DNA from: Sophora flavescens
Lineage: Eukaryota; Streptophyta; Magnoliopsida; Fabales; Fabaceae
Direction: 5' to 3'
Assembly: GCA_030762895.1 (NCBI GenBank)
Contig: CM061063.1
Location: 70,119,836-70,183,835, forward strand
Length of the DNA stretch: 64,000 nucleotides
The translations under genes were made by a program, and so were the position numbers. Shown here piece after piece: positions 1 to 10,188 of this stretch (position 1 is its first letter; every line of letters starts with the position of its first letter). Below the pieces are notes generated by a model, which was not told where the DNA came from, ran no database searches, and saw nothing but the letters and a program-made list of their open reading frames with translations.

Positions 1-600
1 AAGAGGCGTGTGATGGGTTACACTGGGGATATTGGGGGGTTATACCCTGGGGAAATGGGGATATAAGGGGCAACAAGCTTCGGATAAGAAAATAATCACT
101 ATAAATCATCTAAGAGCATGTTTGGGAAAAATTTTCCCAAATTTAAATTTTTTCTCAAACAAATGTTTTTACACTGATCAGTTGTTTTCTGAATAATCAT
201 TTATGTTTGGGTTTTAAGCTGAAATGGAAAATATAAGCTTTTTTATACAATTTTAAGCTTTTTTAAGCATATGTGAAGTAGGACTATTGGATGGAAATTT
301 TCTGAATATTTTGAAAACACACTTTGCCTTTCCGTAATAACCCCTCTGTCTTTGGTTATGTGGTGCATGCTTGCCATTGTTTCGTGAAGGATAGCAGTAG
401 GAGATTTCGATCCATTGAATTAGCTTTTCAATCCACTGATTGTGAAGTAGTTTTTCAACTTGCGATTTGCTATATATTTGCAAATCTTTGTTTTAATAAG
501 AATCCAATCCATTGAATTAAATATATTGCAAGTTTTTTTCCCAACGGTGCAAATCTTTTTCAATTAGTGGATTAAACTCATTTCATTTCAATTGAACTTG
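1..600. repeat. Tail of a preceding tandem unit
   Basis: No gene seen. This block recurs nearly unchanged at 26150-26757 and 50600-51202, and in more diverged form at 19500-20112. In those places it lies immediately 3' of the TIR element module, so here it is the end of a unit that starts outside the window. It holds short AAGCTTTTTT runs and a GTTTGGGAAAA motif often seen in plant foldback elements. The two small ORFs overlapping on opposite strands here have no recognisable domain. Confidence 0.75.
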
Positions 601-705
601 GATATATGGGAAAAATTGTATTATTGAAAGTGTGAGGTTTTATATAAATTAAAGGAGGACTTGTAATAGAACTTTTTTCATAAGATCATGGATTTTTGTT
701 TTTTG

Positions 706-756
<51 letters not shown>

Positions 757-764
757 TACTATTA
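601..764 (+). other. Left half of a cyclin-T 3'-UTR copy with (ATT)n tract
   Basis: The sequence from ATATATGGG to the ATT repeat matches the 3'-UTR behind the cyclin-T fragment at 17361-17465. In that copy the ATT repeats run directly into ATCATCCCTGTG. Here they run into the Helitron terminus at 765, and the missing right half resumes at 11869. The (ATT)n tract occupies about 709-763 and ends in degenerate ACT/ATT units. Confidence 0.8.
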
Positions 765-797
765 CTAGCGGTAAGACAGGCACTCACGTGCCTGTCT
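765..797 (-). repeat. Helitron 3' terminal hairpin and CTAG, copy A
   Basis: CTAG lies at 765-768. A perfect 10-bp inverted repeat lies at 774-783 and 788-797 (AGACAGGCAC with its complement) with a TCAC loop. In Helitrons this hairpin just inside CTRR acts as the rolling-circle termination signal. The host base after CTAG on the minus strand is T, as expected. Confidence 0.92.
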
Positions 798-2051
798 GGT
801 CACATTTCTAATGCTTTTACTCGTCTTTATTGTATAGATTTATCCAACTTTACAATGTGACGTAATAATATAAACACACATTATATACATCACTATGTTA
901 ATAATATCATGTTACAGATAAATGTAAAAATAAATAAGATACATATTCTAATAAAAAATAAATCCAAGGTATCAAATATAATTTAGTAAGCGACTATTAT
1001 TTGATCTCGACATCTCAGCATTTAGATTTATAAGGAGATTAAGTATGAATTGATTTTCAGTAGCTTTTTGCATTTCCCTGTATTACAAACAAAATAAATT
1101 TATAATGTTAATTTTTTTAGATAAAAAGTAACAAAGTATATAAATTTAAAAAAAAAACATAATTTACTTCTAATAGTCGCTTCCCTTGTCACAATTCTCA
1201 AAAAATCTTCATACTTTTTATCATCTTTAATGTTTTTTTGTTTAATAAACTGCAAATGAAATAAAAAATGTAAGACTAAAATTTGGAACATTCATTATCA
1301 TAATCATTCATAACAAATATAATGTATTATTAAAAGAACATATTACATCCTCAAGTAAGACCATTTTTTGTTTCAAATGTATTGAGCTATCACGACTTCT
1401 TTTACTTGGTAATGTAGCTTCAAGTTTCCTAATAATTTTTTTAAAAAATATAGTATTTTAATAAATTGTGGAAATAATAAAACTTATTATATAGTAAATA
1501 TGTATATTATCATATCGAATACAATACATAATACATTACCTTTCTAACCTTTGAGCCCACAATTCTCTTTTTACCATGTTCCATAGCTGAGTCTTATCTG
1601 CTGTTACTGTGGAACCCCACCCAAAAGAGTATATCTTTAGACGATGTACCTGATTATCAAAAGATTAGAATATCGGTTTTTTATACAACGACATAATATG
1701 AAGTATTCTAATATAATTTTATAATTCACCTTGTTGTCAACTGTGCATAAAGATGCAATTGATCGCTAAGCCTTAAATATTTTCCATAGTTTTTGAAAGT
1801 CGTGATCATATCATTTTTTTAGTCGAATTGTTAATAGATTGATATGGAAAAATGTTTAAATAAAAGTTGTTCACGTGAACCTACCCGCTTGTCACAGCAC
1901 ATGCCCGAAATATTTGTCATCATCTCTTGCAATAAACGGTAGCTCTCCTTAAACTCTAGTTCAACTGTACATTTTAAATTTATAAGATGATTTTTGGTTG
2001 TTCTGGGTAATATTAGTGTAATGCATTATATGTATAGACGATTTAATAAAT
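798..2051 (-). other. Helitron 3' non-coding segment with possible exon remnants
   Basis: This AT-rich stretch lies between the helicase end and the 3' hairpin. On the minus strand, short open stretches at about 1865-1965 and 1550-1650 are flanked by GT/AG-like sites and could be relics of an extra exon set, since plant Helitrons often carry an accessory ORF such as an RPA-like protein. I cannot identify a domain. The overlapping 63-residue ORF at 1100-1291 looks spurious. Confidence 0.35.
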
Positions 2052-2149
2052 TTAAAAATACAATACCAGAGTCCGAGATAACAAAATATCCTTGAAGACA
2101 ACATTTCTGGTGAAGTGCCCATCTTCCCCTTCAATTTTTCCTTCTTTTA

Positions 2150-4126
2150 TCAGGATTTTTGTGTCATTTTGAGATACCCTCTTGAAAATGCCACATATAA
2201 TTGACCATGGCTGAACACATGTCGTGGAAGATAAATCCCAACATTGGGAATAGTTTGTCCCCGTGCCTTATTTATAGTTATTGCAAAACTCAGTTTAACA
2301 AGAAACTGCTTCCTAACAAGCACAAAGGGAAGTCCCGCGCTCTCAGTTGTCTTTAGTTTAATCCTGGGCAAGAAAGCCCTCCTTCCAGCATGGTTGTCTG
2401 TTATGATTTCTACATTCAACAGATTCATAAATACAACCCGACATAGTAATCGTGAACCATTACAGAGGCCAGATTTAGGGTCAATGTTTCGTAACAACAT
2501 CAGCGGTGCTCCTTTTTTTACCTTCAAAATATGTGGTGGCAAGCCACCTAGAGCAATGGAATTTAAGTATTCCTGTTGATATGAGTTTCTTGTGTCCCCT
2601 TCGACCTCATCAAAAGACAACAAACTTTGCTCTTCACCTGGGAAATGTTCGATAATAATATCATTTAGTTTCTGAACATCCTCATTTTTTGGTGTTAGTA
2701 TCACTATTTCCACCATATAAGATGCATCCCAACCATGATCTTCTAATTTGGGGAATGTTTGTTGTATAAGTATACGTATCAAACTTTCTCCTTCCCATGG
2801 AATTGCAATTTGTTGGGGTACCCTCAACATATCATTATCCTTTGTAGGTTCAACACCATCCCCTATCCGCATAAGATAGTCGGCAAAATCTCGATCTTGT
2901 AATGCACGCATGTTTTGGCGTAGATGCAATACCTTTGTATTAGCCCATAGATGAGATTTAACGATACATGCAGAAATCGTCTGTGCCTTAGTCCCTTTTG
3001 GAACAACAGGAAGTACTTGGCGGAAATCCCCTCCCATAATCATCACTTTCCCCCCGAATGGAGCATCACAGTCAAGAATATCCTTCAAGGTGCGGTCTAA
3101 TGCTTCTATAGCATATCTACTTGTCATGGGTGCCTCATCCCAAATGATTGCTGTTGTTTCTCTTATTAGCTTCGCGAGATCAGATTGTTTACTTATTGAA
3201 CAAAAGGACCCTTCTTCTGTATTGATGGGTATTTTAAATCGGGAATGTGTCGTCATACCACCGGGTAATAATGTAGCTGCTATACCAGATGAGGCTGTCG
3301 CTAAGACAATTTGACCCAAATGTCTTAATTTTCCAATTAATGTGCGATAAATGAATGTCTTACCCGTTCCTCCTGACCCATCCACAAAGAAAACTCGACT
3401 CTGCTTACGTTGGATAACATCCATAATGGTATTGTAAGCAAACAACTGGTCATCATTTAACTTCTCAACGAAACTCAAATCTTCAATAGGAACTTGGACC
3501 GATAGCTCTTCCTGTATAACTCTTGGAACAGGATTACCTTCAGCGGTCTCCAATGATAATTCAGGGAAAGCATAATCTGTGATTTGTTTTCCATGTTGAA
3601 GTAACAGGTGATTCAAATCCCTTAATAGCATGTTAGTCAATGATGGCCCATTCACAGTGGATGTTGAAGGATAGTCCTCTACCATGTGGGTGTAAAACTC
3701 ATCCCACAGGCTTCTTACATCAGTTGGTTCACAAAAGACTAATATAGTAGAAAACAATCTCCGTAAAGCATATGGCATTCGTAGACTTGATGCTTCAAGT
3801 AAGCATTCGCGAATACTGTTGTCTTGTTCTAAAAAGCCCCATTGCTCGGCTGCTTTTTGGAATGTGGTGTAGCATGTGTTGTTTACTGTGAGCAAGTAAT
3901 CCCAACTGGTTGGTCCTCTTATATTAGATAATAATACACGCAAATAGAATTTCTCCCTGTTTGAAGGTGACACTGTATAGATTCGTCCAATAACTTTCCT
4001 TTGTATTCTTCGTCTGAGCCATTCTTTATTTCCTTTTTTCCATAAATAGTGTTCTGGAATCTCCCTGTACAGATAACACCTTGCTTGTGGATCTCTCCGG
4101 TTCAGGGCAAAGAATTGTGTGAGCAT
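2150..4126 (-). CDS. Helitron Pif1-type DNA helicase region, copy A
   Basis: A 658-residue open frame forms the helicase half of a plant RepHel protein, an SF1B 5'-3' helicase thought to unwind DNA during rolling-circle transposition in the nucleus. Visible motifs are Walker A GSGGTGKT (about residues 250-257), Walker B WDEAPM (about 329-334), GGDFRQVLPV (about 365-374), LRQNMR (about 402) and C-terminal GQLYVAFSR (about 641-649). The first 200 residues match the region linking Rep to helicase. The frame stops early: after AFSRG a one-base loss in a G run shifts it, and the normal tail (DTKILIKEG and NVVFKD) continues in the next frame to a stop at 2052. The start Met is only the first in frame; the true start is upstream in the Rep exons. 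Confidence 0.88.
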   Translation of the reverse strand: MLTQFFALNRRDPQARCYLYREIPEHYLWKKGNKEWLRRRIQRKVIGRIYTVSPSNREKFYLRVLLSNIRGPTSWDYLLTVNNTCYTTFQKAAEQWGFLEQDNSIRECLLEASSLRMPYALRRLFSTILVFCEPTDVRSLWDEFYTHMVEDYPSTSTVNGPSLTNMLLRDLNHLLLQHGKQITDYAFPELSLETAEGNPVPRVIQEELSVQVPIEDLSFVEKLNDDQLFAYNTIMDVIQRKQSRVFFVDGSGGTGKTFIYRTLIGKLRHLGQIVLATASSGIAATLLPGGMTTHSRFKIPINTEEGSFCSISKQSDLAKLIRETTAIIWDEAPMTSRYAIEALDRTLKDILDCDAPFGGKVMIMGGDFRQVLPVVPKGTKAQTISACIVKSHLWANTKVLHLRQNMRALQDRDFADYLMRIGDGVEPTKDNDMLRVPQQIAIPWEGESLIRILIQQTFPKLEDHGWDASYMVEIVILTPKNEDVQKLNDIIIEHFPGEEQSLLSFDEVEGDTRNSYQQEYLNSIALGGLPPHILKVKKGAPLMLLRNIDPKSGLCNGSRLLCRVVFMNLLNVEIITDNHAGRRAFLPRIKLKTTESAGLPFVLVRKQFLVKLSFAITINKARGQTIPNVGIYLPRHVFSHGQLYVAFSRGYLKMTQKS

Positions 4127-6352
4127 TGTTATGGAGTTACGCGCATCATTTAGTACATCGTCGGTTCTTTGATTTGTACAGTATCACACTTGATGGTGAT
4201 TTGGTAGGTGGATTTGTAATCTTTCAACACTTGGATACATTCGGTACATGGTGAATGAAAATATTCTCCATAATGCATCTGGAGCACAAATCCATCTTGT
4301 ATCAATATACTGCTTGACCTCATCCATATGAACCTCCATGGCAACTCGATCAGGACCTTTATAGACATATTTATACAAGTACTTGATACTCTTGATACTA
4401 TTGCACACTTCAACATTTATATGACAGTCATACTTTAACAGCAACCATGGGTTATAAGGGACCACCCATCTATTATCTATAGATATATGTCTATTCAAAG
4501 TTACTGGACCATCATTCCGTCTTCTATACCGTGGATATGAGTCAATACCTTGTAGTGTCTCTTGGATGAACTCTTTTGGGAACCCCTTCTTACATTGGCC
4601 ATCCTTCATACATGGTGATCTTGGATTCAGTCTACCGCACGGTCCATGAATCATGTGTTTTAGCACTGCGGCATGTAATTGTGGTTCTTCTTCAAATTTT
4701 GGTATTTCCGCTCTAACAACGCTATCATATTCTTATGGGTTACGTAATTTGTCATTAGGTTCCATGATCAGTAGCATATGCACGTGAGGCAATCCTCATT
4801 TTTGGAATTCAGTTACATACATATAACTTTTGACCTTTCCTAAGACACCTTTTTTAATTAGGTCATGCTTCAATTGCTCGAACTTTGAACGGAAGATTCT
4901 TGTCAACAAGTCTGGATGATCTTGTGGAGTTTGAAATGGGCCAAGTTCAGATGATATTTCAATCCATGAAGGATTGCATGTCATGGTAAGAAAAATATCA
5001 GGTTTCCCGTCGTGAAGCACAATAGCCATACCATCTTCATACCGTTGTGTCGTGTCTGACGGCTACCAATAAATGATGAAGGCAATATGGTTCTCCGTTC
5101 GATCTTTTCTACAAAGAGTAATAGTACGTGTTGATGGTGTTTGATGTATTCGACATATATATTTGTATAAATAATTTTGATATATGCTATGAAGAGTACC
5201 TGTAGCAGTTTCTCCCACATGCAAAGCATCTTGCAAGCCTTGATACAATTCAGAGCGAATTTTACTTTGGTGAGTTTGGACCCACCTTAACCTTGCTGCT
5301 TCGATCTTGACATAGTTGTCTACAACATATTGCTGTTGTAGTCGTCCCGATTTTAGCAATATGGAATAATCATTGGAACGAATCTACAATCCATGAAACA
5401 ATTAATGACTAATGAAAATTTATTTTGTGTCAATTATTATATTTTATAAATGAAAATATTTTAGAAATTACATTATGTACCTGAAGCATGTAACTGTAAT
5501 ATTCTAGACATGTTATAGGTTGTCCTTCATCATTTGTGGTTTCGCGGTCCCATCCAAACGTTCCGTAAGGGAATAATAGAGGATATTGTAATGGATCATA
5601 ATATCCCGTAGTTTCTTTAACATTTATGATATTCCCAACATGACTCATCACGATGATATCCCTTTCGGTTGAGATTGATACCGCGTCTCCACCAACGACA
5701 ATTGCTGCGACTTGGGATGCAGTTGGCATATTATAATGTGGTTGATTAGCATGGCGGTCCTTGATGAGTAGACTACAATCATGTACATCTAGACATTGTG
5801 CAAGTTGCCTTAATGCGTGCACATATGGATTGCAACCATGGAGCATTTGTTGCAACTTTTGAACAGTATTTTGTTGAAGTTGAGGGTTTTCAAGCATCCT
5901 GTTTTGTAACTCATGCTCTGTATCGTAGATGTACGTTTGCAAGAATCGTGGTCTTGAACCCTCAGTTGGATAGATTCCTCCTATCTTATGATAAATTGCA
6001 CCTTGAGCACGAAAACTATATATGCCACGTCCAGTTGCAGCGACATTCTCATCAATATGTACACCCATTGAAGTGAATGAGAGCACATGATTGTAACTCC
6101 TAATGTGTTGTCTAAAATGTCTTCCTTCGATCGAACTGCTCGAAAATATTTCTAGCAACTCGGGAGGTGCATCTACTTGTTCTAACGATATCTTCCCACC
6201 GAGCAAAGACATGTCACACGATTCATGATAAAATAATCGTGCATTGCAATGTGTATATGTGCTTGGGGGTGGCAAACGGGAAGCGGCCATTGTTGAAGTA
6301 TTAAGAAAATCTCCAGCACTATTATGTTTTGGTCGGAAATAAAACTGCAAAT
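4127..6352 (-). pseudogene. Helitron Rep (HUH nuclease) and Helitron-like N region, copy A
   Basis: This is the replication-initiator half of RepHel, broken. Exon 5481-6352 encodes the N-terminal helitron-like domain (phrases such as YDPLQYPLLFPYG and GWD). A 97-bp GT-AG intron at 5384-5480 follows. The next exon has a frameshift near 5050, splitting RTILPSSFIG from MAIVLHDGKPDIFLTMTCNP. The HUH motif GLPHVH is present (HVH codons at 4778-4786) but is preceded by an in-frame TGA at 4796-4798 where an Arg codon is expected. A second stop (TAA) lies at 4733-4735. The tyrosine motif YLYKYVYKG is preserved at about 4361-4384. The family normally nicks DNA with two tyrosines; this copy cannot make an intact protein. 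Confidence 0.85.
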
Positions 6353-6568
6353 CTGCGTTTAAAAAAAATACATAACAGTTTTTTAAATGTGCATATTATT
6401 TTGTTTTTTTAGTCATATAAGGACAATGTTCTAGATCCATTTTCATCAAATTTAGAAATTAAGATCACTGAATTTACATAATAATTTATTTTCAATGTAT
6501 GAAATTCAATAATATCGTACGAATTACAAAAAATTTATAAATTAATATTTCGAATGTCCATTACTAAC

Positions 6569-7350
6569 CGTGTACATCACTTGTTCCGACTTCATGGTCA
6601 TGTGTTCCTTGAAACCACAATAAAGGCAATATTAGGTTCTCGCATTATTTATTGGTGAAAAAAGAATTATTAAATAACAGAAGGTAATAAAGTTTTTATG
6701 TATAGAGACATTCAAAAGTATTAGAAATGCGTGCATGATGAACCACGACAGTTGTAATTAATTAATATATAAAATTTAAATATAAAATATCAAAAGGTAC
6801 AAACCGCCAAAAATTTAAGTATTAAAATTTCTAAAAGTCCACAACTAACCATGTCCACCACTTGTTCCAGCTTCATTGTCATGTGTTCCTTGAAACGGTG
6901 TTGAGGCAATAATAAGTTCTACGTTATTTATTGTTAACAAAAATAATAATTAAATAACATAAGGTAATCAAACTTTTATGTATAGAGACATTCAAAATGA
7001 GAATCAAAGATATCACATTTATTTATTACAAATATAGAAACTTTGTTGATAATGATAAGTTTTAAGCTTCCAAATTTTATAGATAATTCATTTTTACTTA
7101 TTTATAATTTAATAAAAGTTATCTATACTAATATATATTTTGTTGGCAAATTACGATATGTAAGTGTTAATAATTATTTGAAAAGGAATAATAATCAAGT
7201 TTTAAAATTTTAATATAAAATACTAAATTCAAAGATGGCATAAAATTTAAAGTTTATATTTTCTAAATGTCCATCACTAATCATGTCCGCTACTTGTTCT
7301 GGCTTCATGGTCATGTGTTCCTCGAAACCTCGTTGAAGCAATATTAGGAT
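6569..7350 (-). other. Three tandem diverged short exons of the Helitron ORF, copy A
   Basis: Three related ~70-bp segments occur on the minus strand, at about 6569-6635, 6850-6918 and 7281-7350. Each encodes a version of IAST-F-GTHDHEAGTSSGHG, and each sits between acceptor-like and donor-like sites. The donor is GGTTAGT in two copies; in the 7281 copy it reads GATTAG, so that site is lost. The flanking AT-rich introns are also partly similar, pointing to internal duplication of an exon-plus-intron block. No known domain is recognised. Confidence 0.55.
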
Positions 7351-7609
7351 CTGCATGATTTAGTTTTGAAAAAAGAATTATTAAATAACATAAGGTAAGC
7401 AAATGATTATATATACGGACATTAAAAAATGAGAATGAGAAATATCACATTATTTGACGTGCAAAAATATAAACTTTGGTGATAAGAATAAGTTCTAGGC
7501 CAGAACTTTATAGATAAACCATTAATATAAAGTAATATAGTTGCTAATTACCTTGATGATTAAATTTAAATAAAATTAATAAACCAATAAATTATTATAT
7601 ACCTTTTCT

Positions 7610-7662
<53 letters not shown>

Positions 7663-7663
7663 C

Positions 7664-7895
7664 CTGTACTATTTTGTTGATCACTGGTTGATCGTGCAAG
7701 ACGTCGCATAGTTGTCAATCTCGTTGTTCTTGACTCCATAGCAACTATATTCCTTCCACGTCTATAATGTTCTCGTCGTCTAGCTGATTGTTCTTGTCGT
7801 TGCTATGCGGTCAGTCTCTGTCTTCTGCTTCTTGTAAATTGCCTCCACATCTCTCGTTGATGCTCTTGAGATCGTTGATTGTTAATATTTTCCAT
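7664..7895 (-). pseudogene. Helitron RepHel first exon, copy A
   Basis: From an ATG at 7895 the minus strand encodes an Arg/Gln-rich basic stretch (MENINNQRSQEHQREMW, then RREHYRRGRN) resembling the N-terminus of plant Helitron proteins. A GT donor follows at 7662-7663. One internal stop (TAG in GACCGCATAGCAACG), probably a former CAG codon, breaks it. The following intron contains an (AT)n tract at about 7613-7659. Confidence 0.6.
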
Positions 7896-8254
7896 ATCGA
7901 AATAAAACTTAATTATTTAGAAAAAGGCATTAATTAAATATTTTAAAATAATTATGTTTTTTATTTTTTTATTAATGTTTTTTAAATTAGGAAAATAGTT
8001 ATACAGAAACTTCAATATGGTATATTGATTAAGTAGGAGTTAGCTAAGCACATCACAAAACAATTTAGTAAAATGGCACAAAACGATCACAATATTATCT
8101 GGTGTATTTTTTGAGGCAAATATTTTATAGAAATATTAAAATATTAATGTATTTGCGTTAAAAAAAACTATTAATGTAATGTGAGTTAGTGTTTTTAGTT
8201 AAATTGTGTATATCTATTTATTCAAAAAAATAAAAATAAGATAACTATACACAC

Positions 8255-8297
<43 letters not shown>

Positions 8298-9223
8298 TTT
8301 AAATAATTTTATTTTGTGTCTAAAAAATAAATAAATATCATGTAGATTAAATCATTTTAAGTTTTTAGTTTACCACCCTTTAAAAGAAAAGTTTTAAGTG
8401 TACTATTTTTATTGTTACAACTTAGGCATGCAATTTGGTTATTTTAAACTCAGATTAATCAATTTGAATGGATGTTTAAATGAATTAAAGATAATTATAT
8501 TATTTAACTTGAAATATTTTGTTAACCTTTAAAGCAAATCATGTCATCCAATGAATATTTGATTTTGATGCAATGATAAAGGATAAACTCTAAAAATGTG
8601 AATATCATTACCATATCCCATTGTAGTAAATTTCCCATTTAATCCTTGTAAAAAAAAATTCCATTTAATCAATAGTAAATGTGAGAAAAATAGTTGAACA
8701 CCTGGGAAATAGTAGTTGTAATTTTATGATAGTCTTATTAATGATTTTAAGTGAATATTTTAAGGATTAGCAATTATGGTTGTGTATATTTTAAGTTTTA
8801 ACAAAGGTTAGTGGTATATCACGGGCACTAATTTTTCCCCAATACTTCCACTCTTTAATTTATTAACTTAAATACCTTACAGTTTTTCATCAATACTTCC
8901 ACTCTTTAGTTTTTGTTTTTTTTAAAAATGTGTTAGTTTTTTTGATTCATTAGAGCCAGATGCAGTTATGCTTTTGAATTGAATGGTTAAAGAAAAATTG
9001 AGTTAGTCTTATTGGGTGCGTTGTGGAAGTATTTAAGTTAGTGGGTTATATTATATATATATATATATAGTTTTAGGGGTATATTTGTAATATTTAAAAT
9101 TTGACACCAAAAAATTGTTGTTTTTTTTTTTTGCTACTCTGCCATTATCTTATTGTATAGAAGATTACTATATATTTTGTTGACTGATATAACAATATCA
9201 TATATTTTTTTAAAACTATAATT

Positions 9224-9255
<32 letters not shown>

Positions 9256-9802
9256 TTCACATTTTCAAAAAGTTAATATTTTCATATTTTAAAAATCAAT
9301 TTCAAAATTCATTAAAAACATGCATTTCAAAATGTAGGACCATAAAATTAATAGAGCGGTCATACAAAATCAAATAAATATAACTTTTAAAAAGTTAATT
9401 TGAGTTGTGACATCTTGTAAAAAAAAGTTAATTCGAGTTATCATATCAAATCAAATAGAAAGGAATATATGAGATTGAAAATATGTTACATTTGTGGAGG
9501 ACCAAAGACAATACCCAAATCATCTAATATTTTAACACAAAATTTTAGACTACAACATAATTTGCATAAATCATTATATATTGTAGTGCCACCAAAATAT
9601 TGATATAATCAATTATTTATTTATTTTAAATTTTTTAATGACGTTATTAATGGTTTTATGTTTTGTAAAAAAAATGGTTTTAAGTTTTAAATATAAAGTA
9701 TAAATATTAATATCTTTATTGCTATAATTTAGGGGGAAAATTTTGGTTCGTTACAAATGATTTCATACTTATTTTCAAATGTTACATAACAATATTAATA
9801 TT
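7896..9802. other. AT-rich Helitron interior, no gene
   Basis: No coding capacity seen. It contains (AT)n tracts at about 8258-8292, 9050-9069 and 9227-9255. A pair of partly complementary segments around AATACTTCCACTC and GTGGAAGTATTTAAGTTAG lies at about 8860-9045. Variation in the AT tract lengths accounts for much of the size difference between the three Helitron copies. Confidence 0.6.
9062..9164 (-). repeat. Direct repeat R2 with Helitron-like 5' end
   Basis: This ~100-bp segment (TAGTTTTAGGGGTATATTTG through GCTACTCTGCCATTATCTTATTGTATAGA) recurs at 11420-11505 in the same orientation. Read on the minus strand it begins TCTATACAATAAGATAATGG, which resembles plant Helitron 5' termini. 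It may be the original 5' end of a Helitron now internal to the composite element. Confidence 0.6.
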
Positions 9803-9957
9803 AAATAGAGGAACGTGTGGGAGTTATAAGGTGGCTTGGTGGTTTTGGGGAGGGAGATAGGGTTTGGAGTGATAAGGTGGAGGTCATGGGTTCAACTCCT
9901 CCCACTAACATAACAAATACTAATAATCTAATATTTGCCGATAAAAAAAATAGAGGA
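9803..9957 (+). mobile_element. tRNA-derived SINE with 10-bp TSD, copy A
   Basis: A ~135-bp body (9813-9947) is flanked by identical AAATAGAGGA at 9803-9812 and 9948-9957. It has a tRNA-like head with a box-A-like GTGGCTTGGTGG (from 9831) and a good box B, GGGTTCAACTCC (9888-9899). It ends in TTTGCCGATAAAAA. These are hallmarks of a Pol III SINE inserted by target-primed reverse transcription. It sits inside the Helitron and therefore postdates it. The 100-residue ORF overlapping it is not a gene. Confidence 0.85.
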
Positions 9958-10121
9958 TCATGTAATATGAATCATAGAATCTTATTTAAAGTTTTTTTAG
10001 CCAAAAATGGCACAAACAATAATCAAAAAGAGTATTACACCATGCCAAACATCTATCATAAAGATTACAAATATATATGGCATATATGGTTACTATATAT
10101 GGCATATAGGATTATATAAAA

Positions 10122-10188
<67 letters not shown>

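Noticed and set aside
709..763. CRISPR-like or regulatory repeat array
   Set aside because: Simple (ATT)n tract without spacers, in a plant 3'-UTR.
2244..2579. Plus-strand frames inside the helicase (2244-2579, 3090-3314 and equivalents in B and C)
   Set aside because: They are shadows of the minus-strand helicase frame and have no independent domain.
9831..9900. A functional tRNA gene
   Set aside because: Only box-A-like and box-B-like motifs are present, with no cloverleaf, anticodon arm or acceptor stem. The 10-bp target-site duplication and A-rich tail identify it as a SINE.
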